NCBI GenBank assembly: GCA_039096225.1
Contig: JBBPEB010000034.1
Coordinates: 620,001-684,000, forward strand
Direction: 5' to 3'
Length of the DNA stretch: 64,000 bases
DNA from: Blastocystis sp. Blastoise
Lineage: Eukaryota > Sar > Bigyra > Opalinata > Blastocystidae
Shown: positions 46,342-58,976 of the stretch, in pieces
How the letters are laid out: each line of letters starts with the position of its first letter
Position numbering within the stretch: position 1 is the stretch's first letter
The notes under the pieces: model-generated
What the model was told of the DNA's origin: nothing
Seen by the model: the letters and a program-made list of their open reading frames with translations, nothing else
Databases searched by the model: none
Position numbers and translations under genes: made by a program

Positions 46342-46897
46342 TTACTGTCTAAGATCTCTAACAATAAGATGAGCATTGACATTCCATTGGAACTTCATCT
46401 GAGTACGAGGCAAAAGACGTCTTAAAGACTAGAAGAATAGAAGAATAATAATTGATTCATTTATATATTTATATATATACTTTAATAACATCAGTTTTCA
46501 TACAAACAAACATACCATCAAGATTTCCCTAAAGATAGAATATAATAATAATATAATATAATAATAATATAATATAATAATATAATATAATATAATAATA
46601 ATATAATATAATATAATATAATATAATAATAATATAATATAATATTAAATAAAAAATAATAAAAAAAAAACAAATAATAGAATAGAATAGAATACTTGAA
46701 GTCCACTTTCGAATTGTTTAATAGAGTTAACAAGAGTAGTTGCATATTCTTTAGATTGAGTATCAAAAGTAGAAGAAGAGTACACTTTCTCATCATTCAT
46801 CTGAACGTTACCATTCTCATAGAAATGAGTGTGAATCTTCACGTTACCTTCTAACTATATATAATATATATTATATATAGAATAGTATTTATCAAAG

Positions 46898-46942
<45 letters not shown>

Positions 46943-47809
46943 CATTTATAAATACATGAATAATATTATTTTCTAATTTGCCAGTAAAATGAGAAGTCCA
47001 TTTTCCGCTCCAATAACTACGAAGTTTCTTTGTTTCTCCAGAAATAATTATAGAAAACTCATTATCACTTGTAGCAACACTATATTATTTATAAGCATTA
47101 TACTATTCCAATATATATATATATTAAATAAAAATATATAAAGAAAAAAATATTATTAAACTGAATATATTATTTAAAAAAACATAATATAACTAAATAT
47201 ATATAATAAAATAAAATATATTATTTAAAAAAACATAATATAACTAAATATATATAATAAAATAAAATATATTATTTAAAAAAAAACATAATATAACTAA
47301 ATATATATATTTACACAATAGCACCAATAAGTTCACCGATATAAGATGTTTTAATATAACTATTAAGAGCTTCTTGAATTTGTTTTTGAATTTCTATAAT
47401 GGGACCAGTGATTTTTTCTTCTTGAAATTGAGCTTCCTCTTTAACAGTTTGTTCATAATGATCTACTAAATAGTATTTTTCAGAGATAGGGTCATAAATA
47501 ATGTCATTTCCACGATCTGTTTCCTGTGATACAATTAAATTATGATCAGATAAAGAATTCGTAATGACTTGATACGTAGCTAAATTGTAGGCATGGAACA
47601 TTTGAGAAACATTCTCTGTTGTCAACAAGGAAGCACAAGGTAATTGTTGAATATCATTGATAAGAAGCTTTCCTTGACCTGGTGGACATTTTGTAACGAA
47701 GTATTGAATGATACTAAGTTTCTCTTCATCCGTTGCAATATACCTAAAAAAAATAAATAAGTACTTATATCTACTAAGAAGCTATATACTGCTCTTCTGT
47801 ATCTTCCAT
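46342..47809 (-). CDS. CAPZA: F-actin-capping protein subunit alpha
   Basis: Alpha half of the heterodimer that caps barbed ends of actin filaments. Predicted 288 aa, matching CapZ-alpha (~286 aa). Diagnostic: an N-terminal region with EEKLSIIQYFVTKCPPGQ, LINDIQQL, then YWSGKWTSHF, the signature IHTHFYENGNVQM, and C-terminal LRRLLPRTQMKFQWNV. Exons: 47809-47790 (20 nt), 47743-47315, 47079-46956, 46854-46696, 46528-46481, 46428-46342; all GT-AG and in phase. The tiny first exon is supported by the restored frame (MEDTEEQ-YIATDEEK) and by its 46-nt intron. Confidence 0.93.
47163..47312. repeat. ~51-bp minisatellite, three copies, in a CAPZA intron
   Basis: A unit containing TATTATTTAAAAAAACATAA and TAACTAAATATATATAATAA is repeated three times with few differences, next to the donor of intron 47080-47314. 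Confidence 0.88.
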
Positions 47810-48556
47810 AATGTCTCTATTATACAGTTATTTGTTCACTTAAACTCTAGAAGATTTTCCTTTTTCGAGTTATATCCCAACCTTTGTTAATAATTGCGGG
47901 GAATACGAGTTTATATCGGTTATTTCCTTTTTTTTCCATAAATCTCGACTTATTGCCTTTATGAATTGTGTATATCTCTATTCTTTTTTTATTCACTGTG
48001 AATCCCAAGAAAATCATGAATATCAATCCAATGCTTCAAAATATCCTTTTTTTAACGATTAATTCTTTTTGATAAACAATATAAACGAATTTTTGTTCCT
48101 AGTACATCATATATTGATGCAATTCATATATTTCATTTCATATTTATCTTTAAAAGACATTTAAAAAAAATAATGTCAAATAATGACGAATACACAAAGT
48201 CTCTTCTGATAAATATCTATTCACTAATACGTTACTATGTTTGATATCATATATATATATGAGAAATACATTTGAATGAAGCATTTTACTTTTAGGAGAA
48301 CAAATACATTAAAACTTCTGTTTTTTTTATTAGTTTATTAGAGACTTGTTTCGGTGGCAGTATTCTGTCAAGTGAATAGAAACTGTGCCTATTTCTTGTT
48401 TGAAGAAATAAAAAATAACTGAAAATAGAATTAAAAACCGTGATTCTTTTATCTTTAATACGTCATCATTTTTTTCTCCAAAATGAGTAATAAAAAAAGA
48501 AATATAATTTTTGCCTTTTATAATATATCTTAATTATTATATAAGTAAATCAATAA
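47810..48556. other. Divergent promoter region (CAPZA / bZIP)
   Basis: 747 bp between divergent start codons; AT-rich, with no clear motif or gene. Confidence 0.55.
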
Positions 48557-49941
48557 ATGGAGAACAACTTCTTCTTGAAACAGGAACAAGATGAAGACGA
48601 TTTTTTCAACAATTATAGAAATCAATTAGCAAATGATCCTGTCTTGATCCATCAATACACTGATTGTCCATCAAATACAATAGATAATCTTCAACTTCCT
48701 TTTGAGCCTAGTTTCTTATTACCTAATGATTATACAGAATTGAATCAGGAATCTGATACAAATAGTTGTAACAATGCTTCTTCTTATCAAGATGATGTAT
48801 TTACACAAGAAACACCTATAAATCAAAATGGTTTTCCTCAACATATTCCTGAATTTATTCCTATGCAATCAGACTATAGTACATCAAGACAAGAAACATC
48901 AAGTTCATTTGATTCTGATACTTATTATCAACCTCAAATACTTGAACAACAACCTTCTGTTTCTTATTCAGATAATTCTTCTCAAACATCTTCAGATTCT
49001 GAAGGAAAAACGAATAAGAAGAGAGCACGTAAACGAATTGTTGATAAATTAAGTACTGAAGAGAAAAAGAAAAAGAAAGAAATTCGTATATATATATATT
49101 ATTATTATTATGATTATTTTATTAGTATACTATATCCATATATAATTATTATTCTTATTATATAGGCTTAGCTCGTAATCGTGAATCTGCTCATCGTTCC
49201 CGTGCACGTCATAAGGAATATGTAGTCAATTTAGAGAAATCAGTAGGTTTCTTAAAAGGGAAAGTAAATGCCTTAGAGAATGCTCTTGTGAATTGTATTG
49301 GTAAAGATGCCTTCCTACAATTATTTAATCCTGAATTCTATGAAGAAATCCCAGATGAAGTTCCGGATACTTGTTCTTCTTCTACTTCTTCCTCTCCTGC
49401 TCAAACACATACATTATTCTCTGTCTCTTTCATTTTCATTATAGCCTTTACATTCAGTCTATTCTTCAAACCCTTAGAAACTCTCTTCCCCTTCTTAGCC
49501 TTCAGTCACTCTACTGTCAACGACTATACAACGTCACCATCTACACAATCACAACAAGCCTTTATATATGTTTTATTTTATTATGTTTATTATGTTTATT
49601 ATGTTTATTATTATTATGTTTATTATTATTATGTTTATTATTATTATTATGTTTATTATTATTATGTTTATTATTTTTCTTATATTACTCCTTCTCTCTC
49701 TTAGGCCTTTATGTTCCAGTCCTTCTCTTCTTTATTAAGTCCTCAACTTCTCTCTAAATTCATCCTCCTCTTTGATTCAGACACTCTCGTCTCTATTTCT
49801 TATTCTCTTATCTTCGCATTTATTGTTTCATTCATATATGTATTTATTGTACCTCATCTATGGTGGCAAAAGCCAAGATGGAATATAGTACCAAGAAAAG
49901 AAAAAGCACTTAAAGAAAAACAAACTGAATCGAAAGAATAA
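48557..49941 (+). CDS. Membrane-anchored bZIP transcription factor
   Basis: Predicted 389 aa, exons 48557-49085, 49166-49569 and 49705-49941. An acidic, Ser/Gln-rich N-terminus (~1-150) likely activates transcription; the basic region LARNRESAHRSRARHKEY (NxxSAxxSR class) is joined across intron 1 and is followed by heptad leucines (VVNLEKSVGFLKGKVNALEN). The C-terminal part has two hydrophobic segments (FSVSFIFIIAFTFSLFF and SLIFAFIVSFIYVFIV) followed by a basic tail. This bZIP-then-membrane-anchor order recalls ATF6, OASIS and plant bZIP17/28, which sit in the ER and are released by proteolysis under stress; the role is inferred, not shown. Intron 2 lies between copies of an 8-bp direct repeat. 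Confidence 0.87.
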
Positions 49942-50518
49942 TTATATTTATTTATTTATTTAATTTTGTTATTTTTTTTTTATATGTAATTTTCTTCATT
50001 TGTTATTCATTGTTATTTTATCATCTATTTGTAGTTTTTTTTGTTCATTTTTTTTTTTCGATATTGTTTATAAACTTATTTTATTCTCAACTGTTAGTGT
50101 ATGTTTCTGAGTTTTTTTTTCTTCTTCTTTTTTATTTTTAAATAACATTATATAAAAATTATACATTGATAAGAATAATATTTCATTGATAAGAATAATA
50201 TTTACACATTTCATATTTAATATGAATGTTCATTTAACATATTATCAAATTCATCTTCATGTAACTTAAAATACTAATTATTTAAAATGATTCAATAACT
50301 GTATTAACAACCTATTTAATAAATATATATATATATATATTCAAATAAAACAGAACATGAAGGATATAGAATAGTATAGAATACATAATAAAGAAATAAA
50401 ACAGTATAATTAATAAGATACATATAAAATAAGTGGATAACAGTTGCATACAGAAATCAAATATATAAATAGAATATAAAAAGTATTAACCGTTATATAT
50501 TTATGAAGAATTATCCAA
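49942..50518. other. Convergent intergenic region, no gene seen
   Basis: T-rich up to about 50.15 kb, then A-rich toward the HBS1 stop, mirroring the transcription directions of the flanking genes. A 19-bp AAGAATAATATTTCATTGAT-type word is duplicated near 50170-50210. Confidence 0.55.
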
Positions 50519-53500
50519 TTAGAAGTCATCCCAGTCATCGTCACGACGTACGGTCACTTTATCATCCAATATATCAATCACTTTTCCTAACGCATACGTA
50601 ACGCCATTGTCTCTTAACATGATTCGTCCCAATGACGAGCACTCCGTAAATGGAGTTAAACATAAATATTTCTCACATTTAAATTCAACGAGAGCTTGCT
50701 TATTTGATCCAATATATCTAATAATATATAATATGTATAATATTATAATATTATAATATAATATTATAATAATATAATAATAATATAATAATAATATAAT
50801 AATAATATAATAATAATATATACCATATAATATAACAATAATATATAATAAAAAAATAATAAAAATAGATAAAAACACATAAGAATCCATATTATGACTA
50901 TTATTCAATATATTTTGGTTTTTTATTGAGAGACTTTCCATTTTTGTCATAGCTATCTAATAATCTGGTGATAGTCACAGATTGTACCATCGATTGACTA
51001 TAGAGAAGAAGAGACGTTCCTTTAAATATAGGTACCTGTAAGGCGGGAAGAGTTGCGATATGAGCGGTAAATCGATGACAGAGCTTCAATGGGGATCCTA
51101 AGGCACACAGTACACTTCCTACTGTAATGGCAGTAGTATCAATATCTACACCTATTTCTACTGTACTTCCAGCGGGAGCAGAATAAACACGTCTTCCATT
51201 AAGAACAACAGCTATATATAATAAAAATTATTATTATTTGCATTATTATTCCTTTTTTAATATCATATATTTTAATATATATATATATACATTTCACATT
51301 AACTTTTATAGATCCAGGAACAAGGATATATTTCCCTTTCGAATCAATCGTTCCCGCCACAATTTTACCGGCAATAGCAGGTCCAATGGCCTCCGACTTA
51401 TAAACATCCGAAATAGCTACTTTTAGCGGTGCACTCTCGTCATAAACTGGTGGAGGAACAATATCTATATATAGTAATACATGTATAGAGAGATTTATAT
51501 AGATTTATAAATAAATAGTATTAATGAGAGTATATTTTAATATAATATTATATGTTTATAAGATTTTATAATATATAGTATAGTATATTATATATATACC
51601 TATTGCTTGTATAATAGTATGACCTTTATACCAGGGCATCTTTGTAGAAGGAGAAGTTAGATTCTCTCCCTTTATACCACTTATAGGTATATATCTATAG
51701 AAAATAGAAGAATAGAAAAATAGAAGAATAGAAAAATAGAAAAATAGAAAAAAATTAAAATATTAAAATAGAAGAATATAAAAATATTAAAATATTAAAA
51801 TATTAAAATAGAAGAATATAAAAATATAAAAATATAAAAATATAAAAATATAAAAATATAAAAATATAAAAATATAAAAATATAAAAATATAAAAATATA
51901 AAAATAGAAGAATATAAATATAAAGTCATGAATATATATATTCTATATTAGCTTTCTTAAATCCCCATGTACGAAGGAATTCATTCATTTGAGTTTGAAT
52001 ATAAATAAATCGACTTTCAGACCAATCGACCTAGAAGAAAAGGAGTAATAAAAAGAGATATAATAATCATAAGGAGTAATAAAAAGAGATATAATAATCA
52101 TAAGGAGGAATAAGAATAAACAAATATACAATATCCATTTTATTCACACCTATAATCAGATGGTCCACACCAATTCCCTTCATGAGAAGCACGTGCTCCT
52201 TCGTTTGCCCGCCATCCTTGAATCCAGCTTCAAATTCATCAGGAGCAGCACTTAATATTAATAAGCCAACATCACTTTGGAATGCACCAGAAATCATATT
52301 ATGCACAAAATCTCTGTGTCCTGGAGCATCGAGGAGCGTCACGTAACGATTGGGGGTTTCAATATAACGTACACCTATATCCATAGTTACACCACGTTCT
52401 CTCTAATTAAATATTTATGTAAATAAAATATTAATCTAGAAGAAAATATATATATAATATGAATCTAAAAAATATTATTATTATTATTATTATATATATA
52501 CTTCTTCTTCTCCTTGGTCCATGACCCATGCATATTGGAAGGTTCCTTTACCCATTTCTTTACATTGTTTCTCATATTTTCGAATAACTTTATCTTCAAC
52601 AGCTCCTGTGTTATATAATAAATGGCCTGTTACCGTCGATTTCCCTGCGTCAACATGACCAGCAATGATAAGCGTTATACATGGTTTAGTAATCTCCTCT
52701 AGAAGAGCAGGCTATAGGAATAAGAATAATGTAGGTTAAGAATAAAGATAGAGATCAATAATAATATTTATATATATATCTTATAATAGTATAGAATATA
52801 TATATACTGATTTCCATTGAGATCCTTTGTCTTCTCTGTCTTCAATGGGTGTTCGAGGAGTAGGAGTAGGAGTAGGAGTAGAAGTAGAGAGAACAGGAGA
52901 AACAGATACAGGGGGAGTAGTACCTAATGAGTAATATACATATATATACATATATAGAAAGATAAGGAGAACTAATTATTTAATGAATATATATATATAT
53001 ATATAAATACTTCGAGAAGGTTTTCTAGTAAGTGACTGTAGAGTAACAATATATATATATATATATTATAATGAATACAAATTAGAGAATATATACCTTC
53101 TTATTTGGTGCAATCTTAATACTGAGTACACTCTGTTTGGCAGGAGCATAAGCAGGTGTCGCAGACTTCGTCAGACGTTGTACCTGCTCGGGAACACTAG
53201 TACTATTAGGATCTGTCCATTGGCCATTAGCACGTGCTGCTCGAACAACATCATCAGGAGATGGAGTCGAAAAATTGAATGGTTTTATATTACTATTAGA
53301 TGCAGCTATATATAAATATATATATATAATAGAATAGATTTTACAATAAATAGCATTAATAATTTAACATATATATATATACCTTTTAACACTTCATTTT
53401 CAATAGAATAACTAGTTTTATCACTGATAGATTGAGTATCTATATATATATATATATATAATATAATAATTATGATGAATACAAAAGAAAGGATACTTGA

Positions 53501-54241
53501 TTTATTCTTTGTATTTGTTAATAATTGAATTGGATTTGAAGTGATTTCATTCTTATTAAATACTTTCTTCAAATTTGATGTCTCTTTTGTTTTCGATGAA
53601 GAGTTGTTTTTTGGAGGAAATATCTGCGATTGACCTAAAATATATATATATAGATATATATTGAAAGGCTTTATAAAAGAATTTTCTTAGAATATTTACA
53701 AAAAATATATACATATATTATTATATATATACTTTTTTTAATTGTTTCTGAACTCTTTTCAGCTCCAGGAGTTTGTTCTAATTTATAATATATAAATATC
53801 AATAAAAAATAACAAATAATATACCAATAATCGACATGACAACCTTGACATTATAGTTATTTTCTTTTAATAACTGAATGGCCATGTCTAAATCAAGATT
53901 TTTAAACCTTCCATATAGTTGATCTAGGCACATATTGATTTTTTCATTAGCTAGTTCTTCCTCTTCATTGTCATCCTCTCCATAATAATCATATGGATCA
54001 TCGTAAGAAGCATTATCATGTAGATCATCTTGATTATCGTGCCCATTATTGTTATTATCAGCATCTCTGTTATACAAATACTTGCCTAGAGTCAGATAAA
54101 TATATACGTATACATGATTATCAAATTACTCATAGATGAGGATTCAAAAAATTCATCATCGTCACTGTAATCACCATCATCGTAATAGTCTTCGTAACTA
54201 TACTTTGTTTGTTTGGCATCTCTGTGTCTTATTCGACTCAT
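50519..54241 (-). CDS. HBS1: HBS1, ribosome-rescue GTPase (eRF3/EF-Tu family)
   Basis: Partner of Dom34/Pelota that splits stalled ribosomes (no-go/non-stop decay). Predicted 766 aa, 15 exons. The N-terminus is HBS1-type: [20 protein letters not shown] with acidic runs, then [13 protein letters not shown]. The G domain has [17 protein letters not shown] and NKMD; domains 2-3 include [22 protein letters not shown] and [16 protein letters not shown]. Exons: 54241-54130, 54085-53825, 53777-53733, 53634-53497, 53439-53383, 53305-53097, 53035-53011, 52923-52808, 52711-52502, 52402-52130, 52030-51942, 51694-51600, 51464-51291, 51211-50914, 50717-50519. Introns 51695-51941 and 50718-50913 have no usable GT donor and lie between direct repeats; intron 53440-53496 starts GTATCCTTT. 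Otherwise GT-AG and in phase. Confidence 0.92.
50718..50913 (-). other. Non-canonical HBS1 intron between ATATATTG repeats
   Basis: Conserved coding sequence …KKPKYIGSNK spans the gap. ATATATTG ends the upstream coding copy (50913-50906) and begins the downstream exon (50717-50710). No GT donor is available at the junction; with the acceptor TAG at 50718 the intron would be AT-AG. Confidence 0.75.
51695..51941 (-). other. Non-canonical HBS1 intron between ATATATA repeats
   Basis: Conserved coding sequence [17 protein letters not shown] is interrupted. The upstream side reads GA|ATATATATATTC and the acceptor side TATAG|ATATATACC. There is no GT near the donor; in-frame joining requires an AT-AG (or repeat-slipped) junction. 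The intron carries an (AAAATAT)n-type array. Confidence 0.75.
51776..51915. repeat. (AAAATAT)n-like heptanucleotide array in an HBS1 intron
   Basis: About ten perfect AAAATAT units near 51830-51905 plus related AGAATAT/AAAATAG units on both sides. Confidence 0.85.
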
Positions 54242-54629
54242 TGTCTTTTAGGTATATAAAACAAAAAATGAGATTCAACAATTTTATTTATGTTTTTCTT
54301 TATCTTTTTTCCATTTTTCTTTTTTAAGTTTTATACGCTATGTTCAATAAATAATGTATTTTTAATGATTGGTTTTATGTACAGTATAGAATCAATGTTA
54401 TTGTAGTTTTAAAGATAATTTTTACGATTCATAAAGTCGAAATTATAAGATTGGATAAGACAAACAACGCCTATAATTTTAAAAAAAAAATTCTATAAGA
54501 AAAGAGAATAATTAAGAACATTTCAAAGGATATCGTATAATATGATTTTTATTTATAATAAAAAAACATAAATATTGACTAAAAAGAGAGAGATATTTGT
54601 TACTAATAGTTAATAATAATTTATAAAAT
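54242..54629. other. Intergenic, no gene seen
   Basis: Short spacer between the HBS1 start and the SEC31 stop, both on the - strand. Confidence 0.6.
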
Positions 54630-57600
54630 TTAGTTACCACTAGATAATTTGATACATAACATGATAAAATGTTTAAGAGGAAGTAACCATTCTTTATGTT
54701 GTTTCCAATATTCTAAATTGAGTTTCTTTTGAATATTAAGAGCATCATTGAAAGCGAAGTTATTTAAGTATTCCTTCATAGATAATAAAAGAGTTAACGC
54801 ACCTTCAGAAACTTCGTCATGTTTAAATTGATTCTCCATTGTATTAATAGAAGCATTAGTATTATTAATGACAGTTTTTTGAGAAGCATTAAGAGGAACT
54901 TGTTCCATCATGGAAATAGTATTACGAATAGAGTCAACGACACTTTGTTCGTCAGCAGTCATTCTAGAAGAAGAAAGAAAAATAATGATAGATAATATAA
55001 TAAATATAATTATATTATAATGATAGCAATTAAAGTATCAAAGATAAGAATATTAATAATAGTTAGAGAAGAATTAATAAAAAAAAAATAGTAAGTATAA
55101 TAATATATGTAGAAATGAATATAGATTGTATACTCTCTGAAAACAGGTTCAGGAGCAGGTTCAGGAATGGGTTCAGGAACGGGATTAGTATAGAGATTTG
55201 TAGGTTGAATACTTGGAGTTACAGAGGGGACAGAAGGAACATAAGGAACTGTTTTGAGTTTTGACATATCCATAGGTACGGGAGCTCTAGAAGAAGGTGC
55301 AGGAGGAGCAGTAGGAGTAGGAGTAGTACTAGGTTGAAGAGGAGCGATAGTAGGTGTAGGAATGAATGCAGTAGGACGCATAGGAGTAGGAGCAGGTGTA
55401 GTTACAGGAACAGTAGGAATAGAAGGAGAAGTAGCAGAAGCAGGAATAGAGGGAGTTACTTGAGGAATCAAAGGAGTATACTTAGGAGCCATAGGTTTAT
55501 ATTGAGTAGCAGCAGCAGGGAAACGAGAGTATGAAGGAACATTATTTTGTTGTTGAGGAGTTACTTGTTGAGGAGTTACTTGTTGAGGAGCTACTTGTTG
55601 AGGAGCTACTTGTTGTTGTTGTATCATAGGTTGTTGTTGTACAAGAGGAAGAGGAGTTTTAGGTATATATCCATTAAGAGCTTCAGGATAAGATTGATAT
55701 ATACGATAGAGAAGGAGTTCTCCTTCTTCAGATGCTCCAATAGATCGAATGAATCGTGTAGCCATAGAAGCAAGTCCTTGATTGACAAGAGAAGTAGAGA
55801 GAGTAATAACATTATGAAGAAGAGAGGGGTCTAATTCAGGAAGTTGTTCTCCTTCTTCTTGTTGCATATGAGTAAGAATAGAAATAACTTCAAGTACAGG
55901 AACTAAATCATCAATATCTTTATTAACATTAGATTTAAGACCAAGACGAACAACAGAAGGAAGATCCATAGCACAAATAGAACAAAGAAGAGCTTCATCA
56001 ACATAATGATTATCTTCTAATTTCTTGGATAAATCTTGACAGAGAGGAACGAATTCTTCAGCTTTACCATAAGTAAGAATCATAACAAGCGTGTCTTTCC
56101 AATCTTCAAGAGAAGAAGCAGAAACTAAAGAACTAAGATCTCCACGAACAATAGAAGAGAAAGGACGAAGAACAGAAGGGAAAGTTTCTGTCATATAACG
56201 AGATTGAGTTTTGGTAAGAAGTTCATTCCCCCCCCAAGAAGCAATAAGAAGAGCATCCCCAAAGCGTTGATTCTTATAACATATATTAACTGCCCCTTCG
56301 AAGTTACCACATACAATACAAAGACGAACATCATTTAACCATGTAGATTCATCCATTTCCTTTACAGCTATAGGATCAATAGATATAGTTATATGTATAT
56401 ATATAGTAGAATTGAAATAGAAGGATAATGTAATAAAATAATTTAATATTAATAAATATATATAAATAAAATGAAGATAGATAATGAAGAGAAAAAAAAT
56501 ATATAAATAAATAAAAGAATAAGAATAGATGAGTAAAATATACAAGCTGTTCCTATAGAGAGAGAGTCGATGGGAGTTCCAGAAGGAAGTGGTTGAGTAG
56601 AGATAAGAGATACAGGAGAAGAAGGAGTAGGAGTGGTCGTAGTACTTGAGATCTCTAAGGGCTTAGAGAATAAATCTTCAGCACTTATGGCAGGAGCAGC
56701 AGGCATCTTGGGAATCTCTATATATAAAATAATATATATTATTTATATTATATAATATAATAGAATATAATAGAATATAATAGAATAGAATAGAATATAA
56801 TAGAATATAATAGAATATAATAGAATAGAATATTCTATAATATAATATAATTATAATAAATAGATACCAGAAACAACTTCAGTTGGTTTTTCTTCGGGTT
56901 GTTCTTCAGGTATATCTGATAGAGGTTGAGAATATCCTAAATAACGAACTAAAGCATCTCGAGCATCTTCTTCAAACATACTATTCATAAAATGCCACAT
57001 GTCTTTGAGTTGTTTCTGATTTTCTGTTGTGCATCTCTTTTCGCAGAATCCCTTAAGATCTCCAGTGTTCATAGCTTCTTCAAAATCATGGCTCTCTTCA
57101 ATTAGAGAACTATCAGGAATAAAGGTACTAACCTATATATATATAATATATAATAATATATATATTATTATTATAATTCATTATTATTATATAGAAATGA
57201 TAATAAATATACTTTAACTATTTTACTAGTAGAGTCAAAGGATGCTATTTTGCCTCCAAATCCGAATATGGCGCCACAAGGTTGTTGCATCCATACGGGA
57301 GCTCTATGAAGAGATTGAGGTGCAGGAGCCATGATATTATAGAGAGTAATCGATCTATCTGTAGAAGAGACACAAGCTATACCAGGATAAAGAGGAGACC
57401 ATTCAACTTGTGTTTTACGAATAACAGAAGCGGAAGTAGTATTAGTAAAGAAGAGTTGAGCATCTTGAGGAGCTACCTTAGTTTCTTCAATACCATCAAT
57501 CTCTTCAGCAAGAGATGAAGTAGCAATATTCCATAAGAGAACTTTATTATCTTTACCGCAAGAGAGAAGAAGAGTAGGATCGTAAGGACACCAGGAAACA

Positions 57601-58976
57601 GAGAGAACTCCCTTAGTATGGCCACTAAGCTCTAAGAAGGGGGTAGAAGTAGAAGAACGAAGGTCCCAAAGACGAATAAAAGGATGAGTATCATTCTCAA
57701 CACCTAGAAAGGAAAAATAGTATATAGAATCATATATATAATTATAATTATTGTTGTTTATATTATATATTCCTTTAATTATAATTATTCTTAAAGTTAT
57801 AAAAAGATGAAGTTAATTAAACATATAACTAAAGAGGATAATATATACAAGTAATAAGTTGAAGACCATCGGTAGGATTCCAGATCATGTCAGAAATACG
57901 AGAGTTATTTGGGTCGCAGAGTTCGCACCAAGGAGTCTTTTGACGAATATCCCAAAGAGTAATATGACCATTAATTTGACAGCAACTGAGAATATGAGAT
58001 ACCTTTGTATTCCAACATACTCTATACAATATATAGAATGATATAGTATATATATTATATATGTATGATTCAATTATCAAATATATATTTAAGTAACTAA
58101 TATAAAAAGACAATATACTTTGTGATTTCAGCAGGAATAGTTCCAGTTTGAGAAGTGAATGTTGAAAGAATTGGGTTTTCCATATCGAAGAGATCGACGA
58201 GAGTCAGAGTTCCATCTTGAGAGCCACAAGCCATTTGCTTACACCACACGTGAGGGTTGAAACAAAGACATTTTACAGGACATTGGGTAATTTGAATTGT
58301 TGTAATCTATATTTATATATTATTATTATATATTTATATATAGATAATTAAAATAGGAGAGAAGATGTATAAAAATAATAATAATATGTAAAAATAATAA
58401 ATAAATAAAAAATAATAATAATATGTAAAAATAATATATAAATAAATAAATAAATAAAAAGTATAATAAATAAAAAAATAATAATAAATAAAAAAATAAT
58501 AATAAATAAAAAAATAATATATAAATATATAAAAACAATATATAAATAAATAAATAAAAAGTATAATAAATAAAAAAATAATAATAAATAAAAAAATAAT
58601 AATAAATAAAAAAATAATAATAAATAAATACGGGTTTGATTTCAATAGATTCTTCATTCATTACAAATTCCCATAAAGCTATAGATCCATTAGCAAAAGA
58701 AGCAGCAAGAATGCCATAAGGATAAGGAGTTTCAGCGATTAAGGTTTTACCCCAACATAAAGAAGTTACACGATTTTCCAAATCAAGAGAAGCAAGGAGT
58801 TTAGGTCCATCAGTATGATTGATATCAAAATCATATACTTGAAGTGTACCTTTATTATCATCGAATCCAGATATAGATCCTTCTTTTGAAGCAATAGCTA
58901 CAATGGTTTTATGTGTATCCATTGGACACCATGCAAAAGCAGCGTTTTCTCCTTTAATGGATGTGATTATAGTCAT
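54630..58976 (-). CDS. SEC31: SEC31, COPII outer-coat protein
   Basis: WD40/alpha-solenoid subunit that with Sec13 forms the outer cage of ER-to-Golgi vesicles. Predicted 1,067 aa, eight exons: 58976-58632, 58306-58119, 58021-57849, 57703-57213, 57132-56868, 56717-56544, 56367-55134, 54963-54630. The N-terminal WD40 domain includes VTSLCWGK, MACGSQDGTLTLVDL, HILSCCQINGHITLWDIR, HPFIRLWDLR and LLLSCGKDNKVLLWNIA. The solenoid has GNFEGAVNICYKNQRFGDAL and LIASWGGNELLTKTQSRYM, followed by a long Pro/Gln/Thr-rich region (QQVAPQQVTPQQV repeats near 55.55-55.61 kb) and the C-terminal helical domain starting MTADEQSVVDSIRN. Length is a little below human and yeast SEC31 (~1,220-1,270). All introns GT-AG and in phase. 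Confidence 0.96.
55554..55640. repeat. Coding tandem repeat in SEC31 (QQVAP/QQVTP)
   Basis: Four 15-bp units encoding QQV(A/T)P plus flanking Gln-rich codons, in the proline-rich linker. In-frame, length-variable repeats are usual in this linker. Confidence 0.85.
58328..58631. repeat. Compound TTTA/TTATTT repeat filling a SEC31 intron
   Basis: Intron 58307-58631 holds two nearly identical ~110-bp blocks rich in AATAAATAAAAAAATAATAA, a segmental duplication of simple repeat. Confidence 0.85.
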
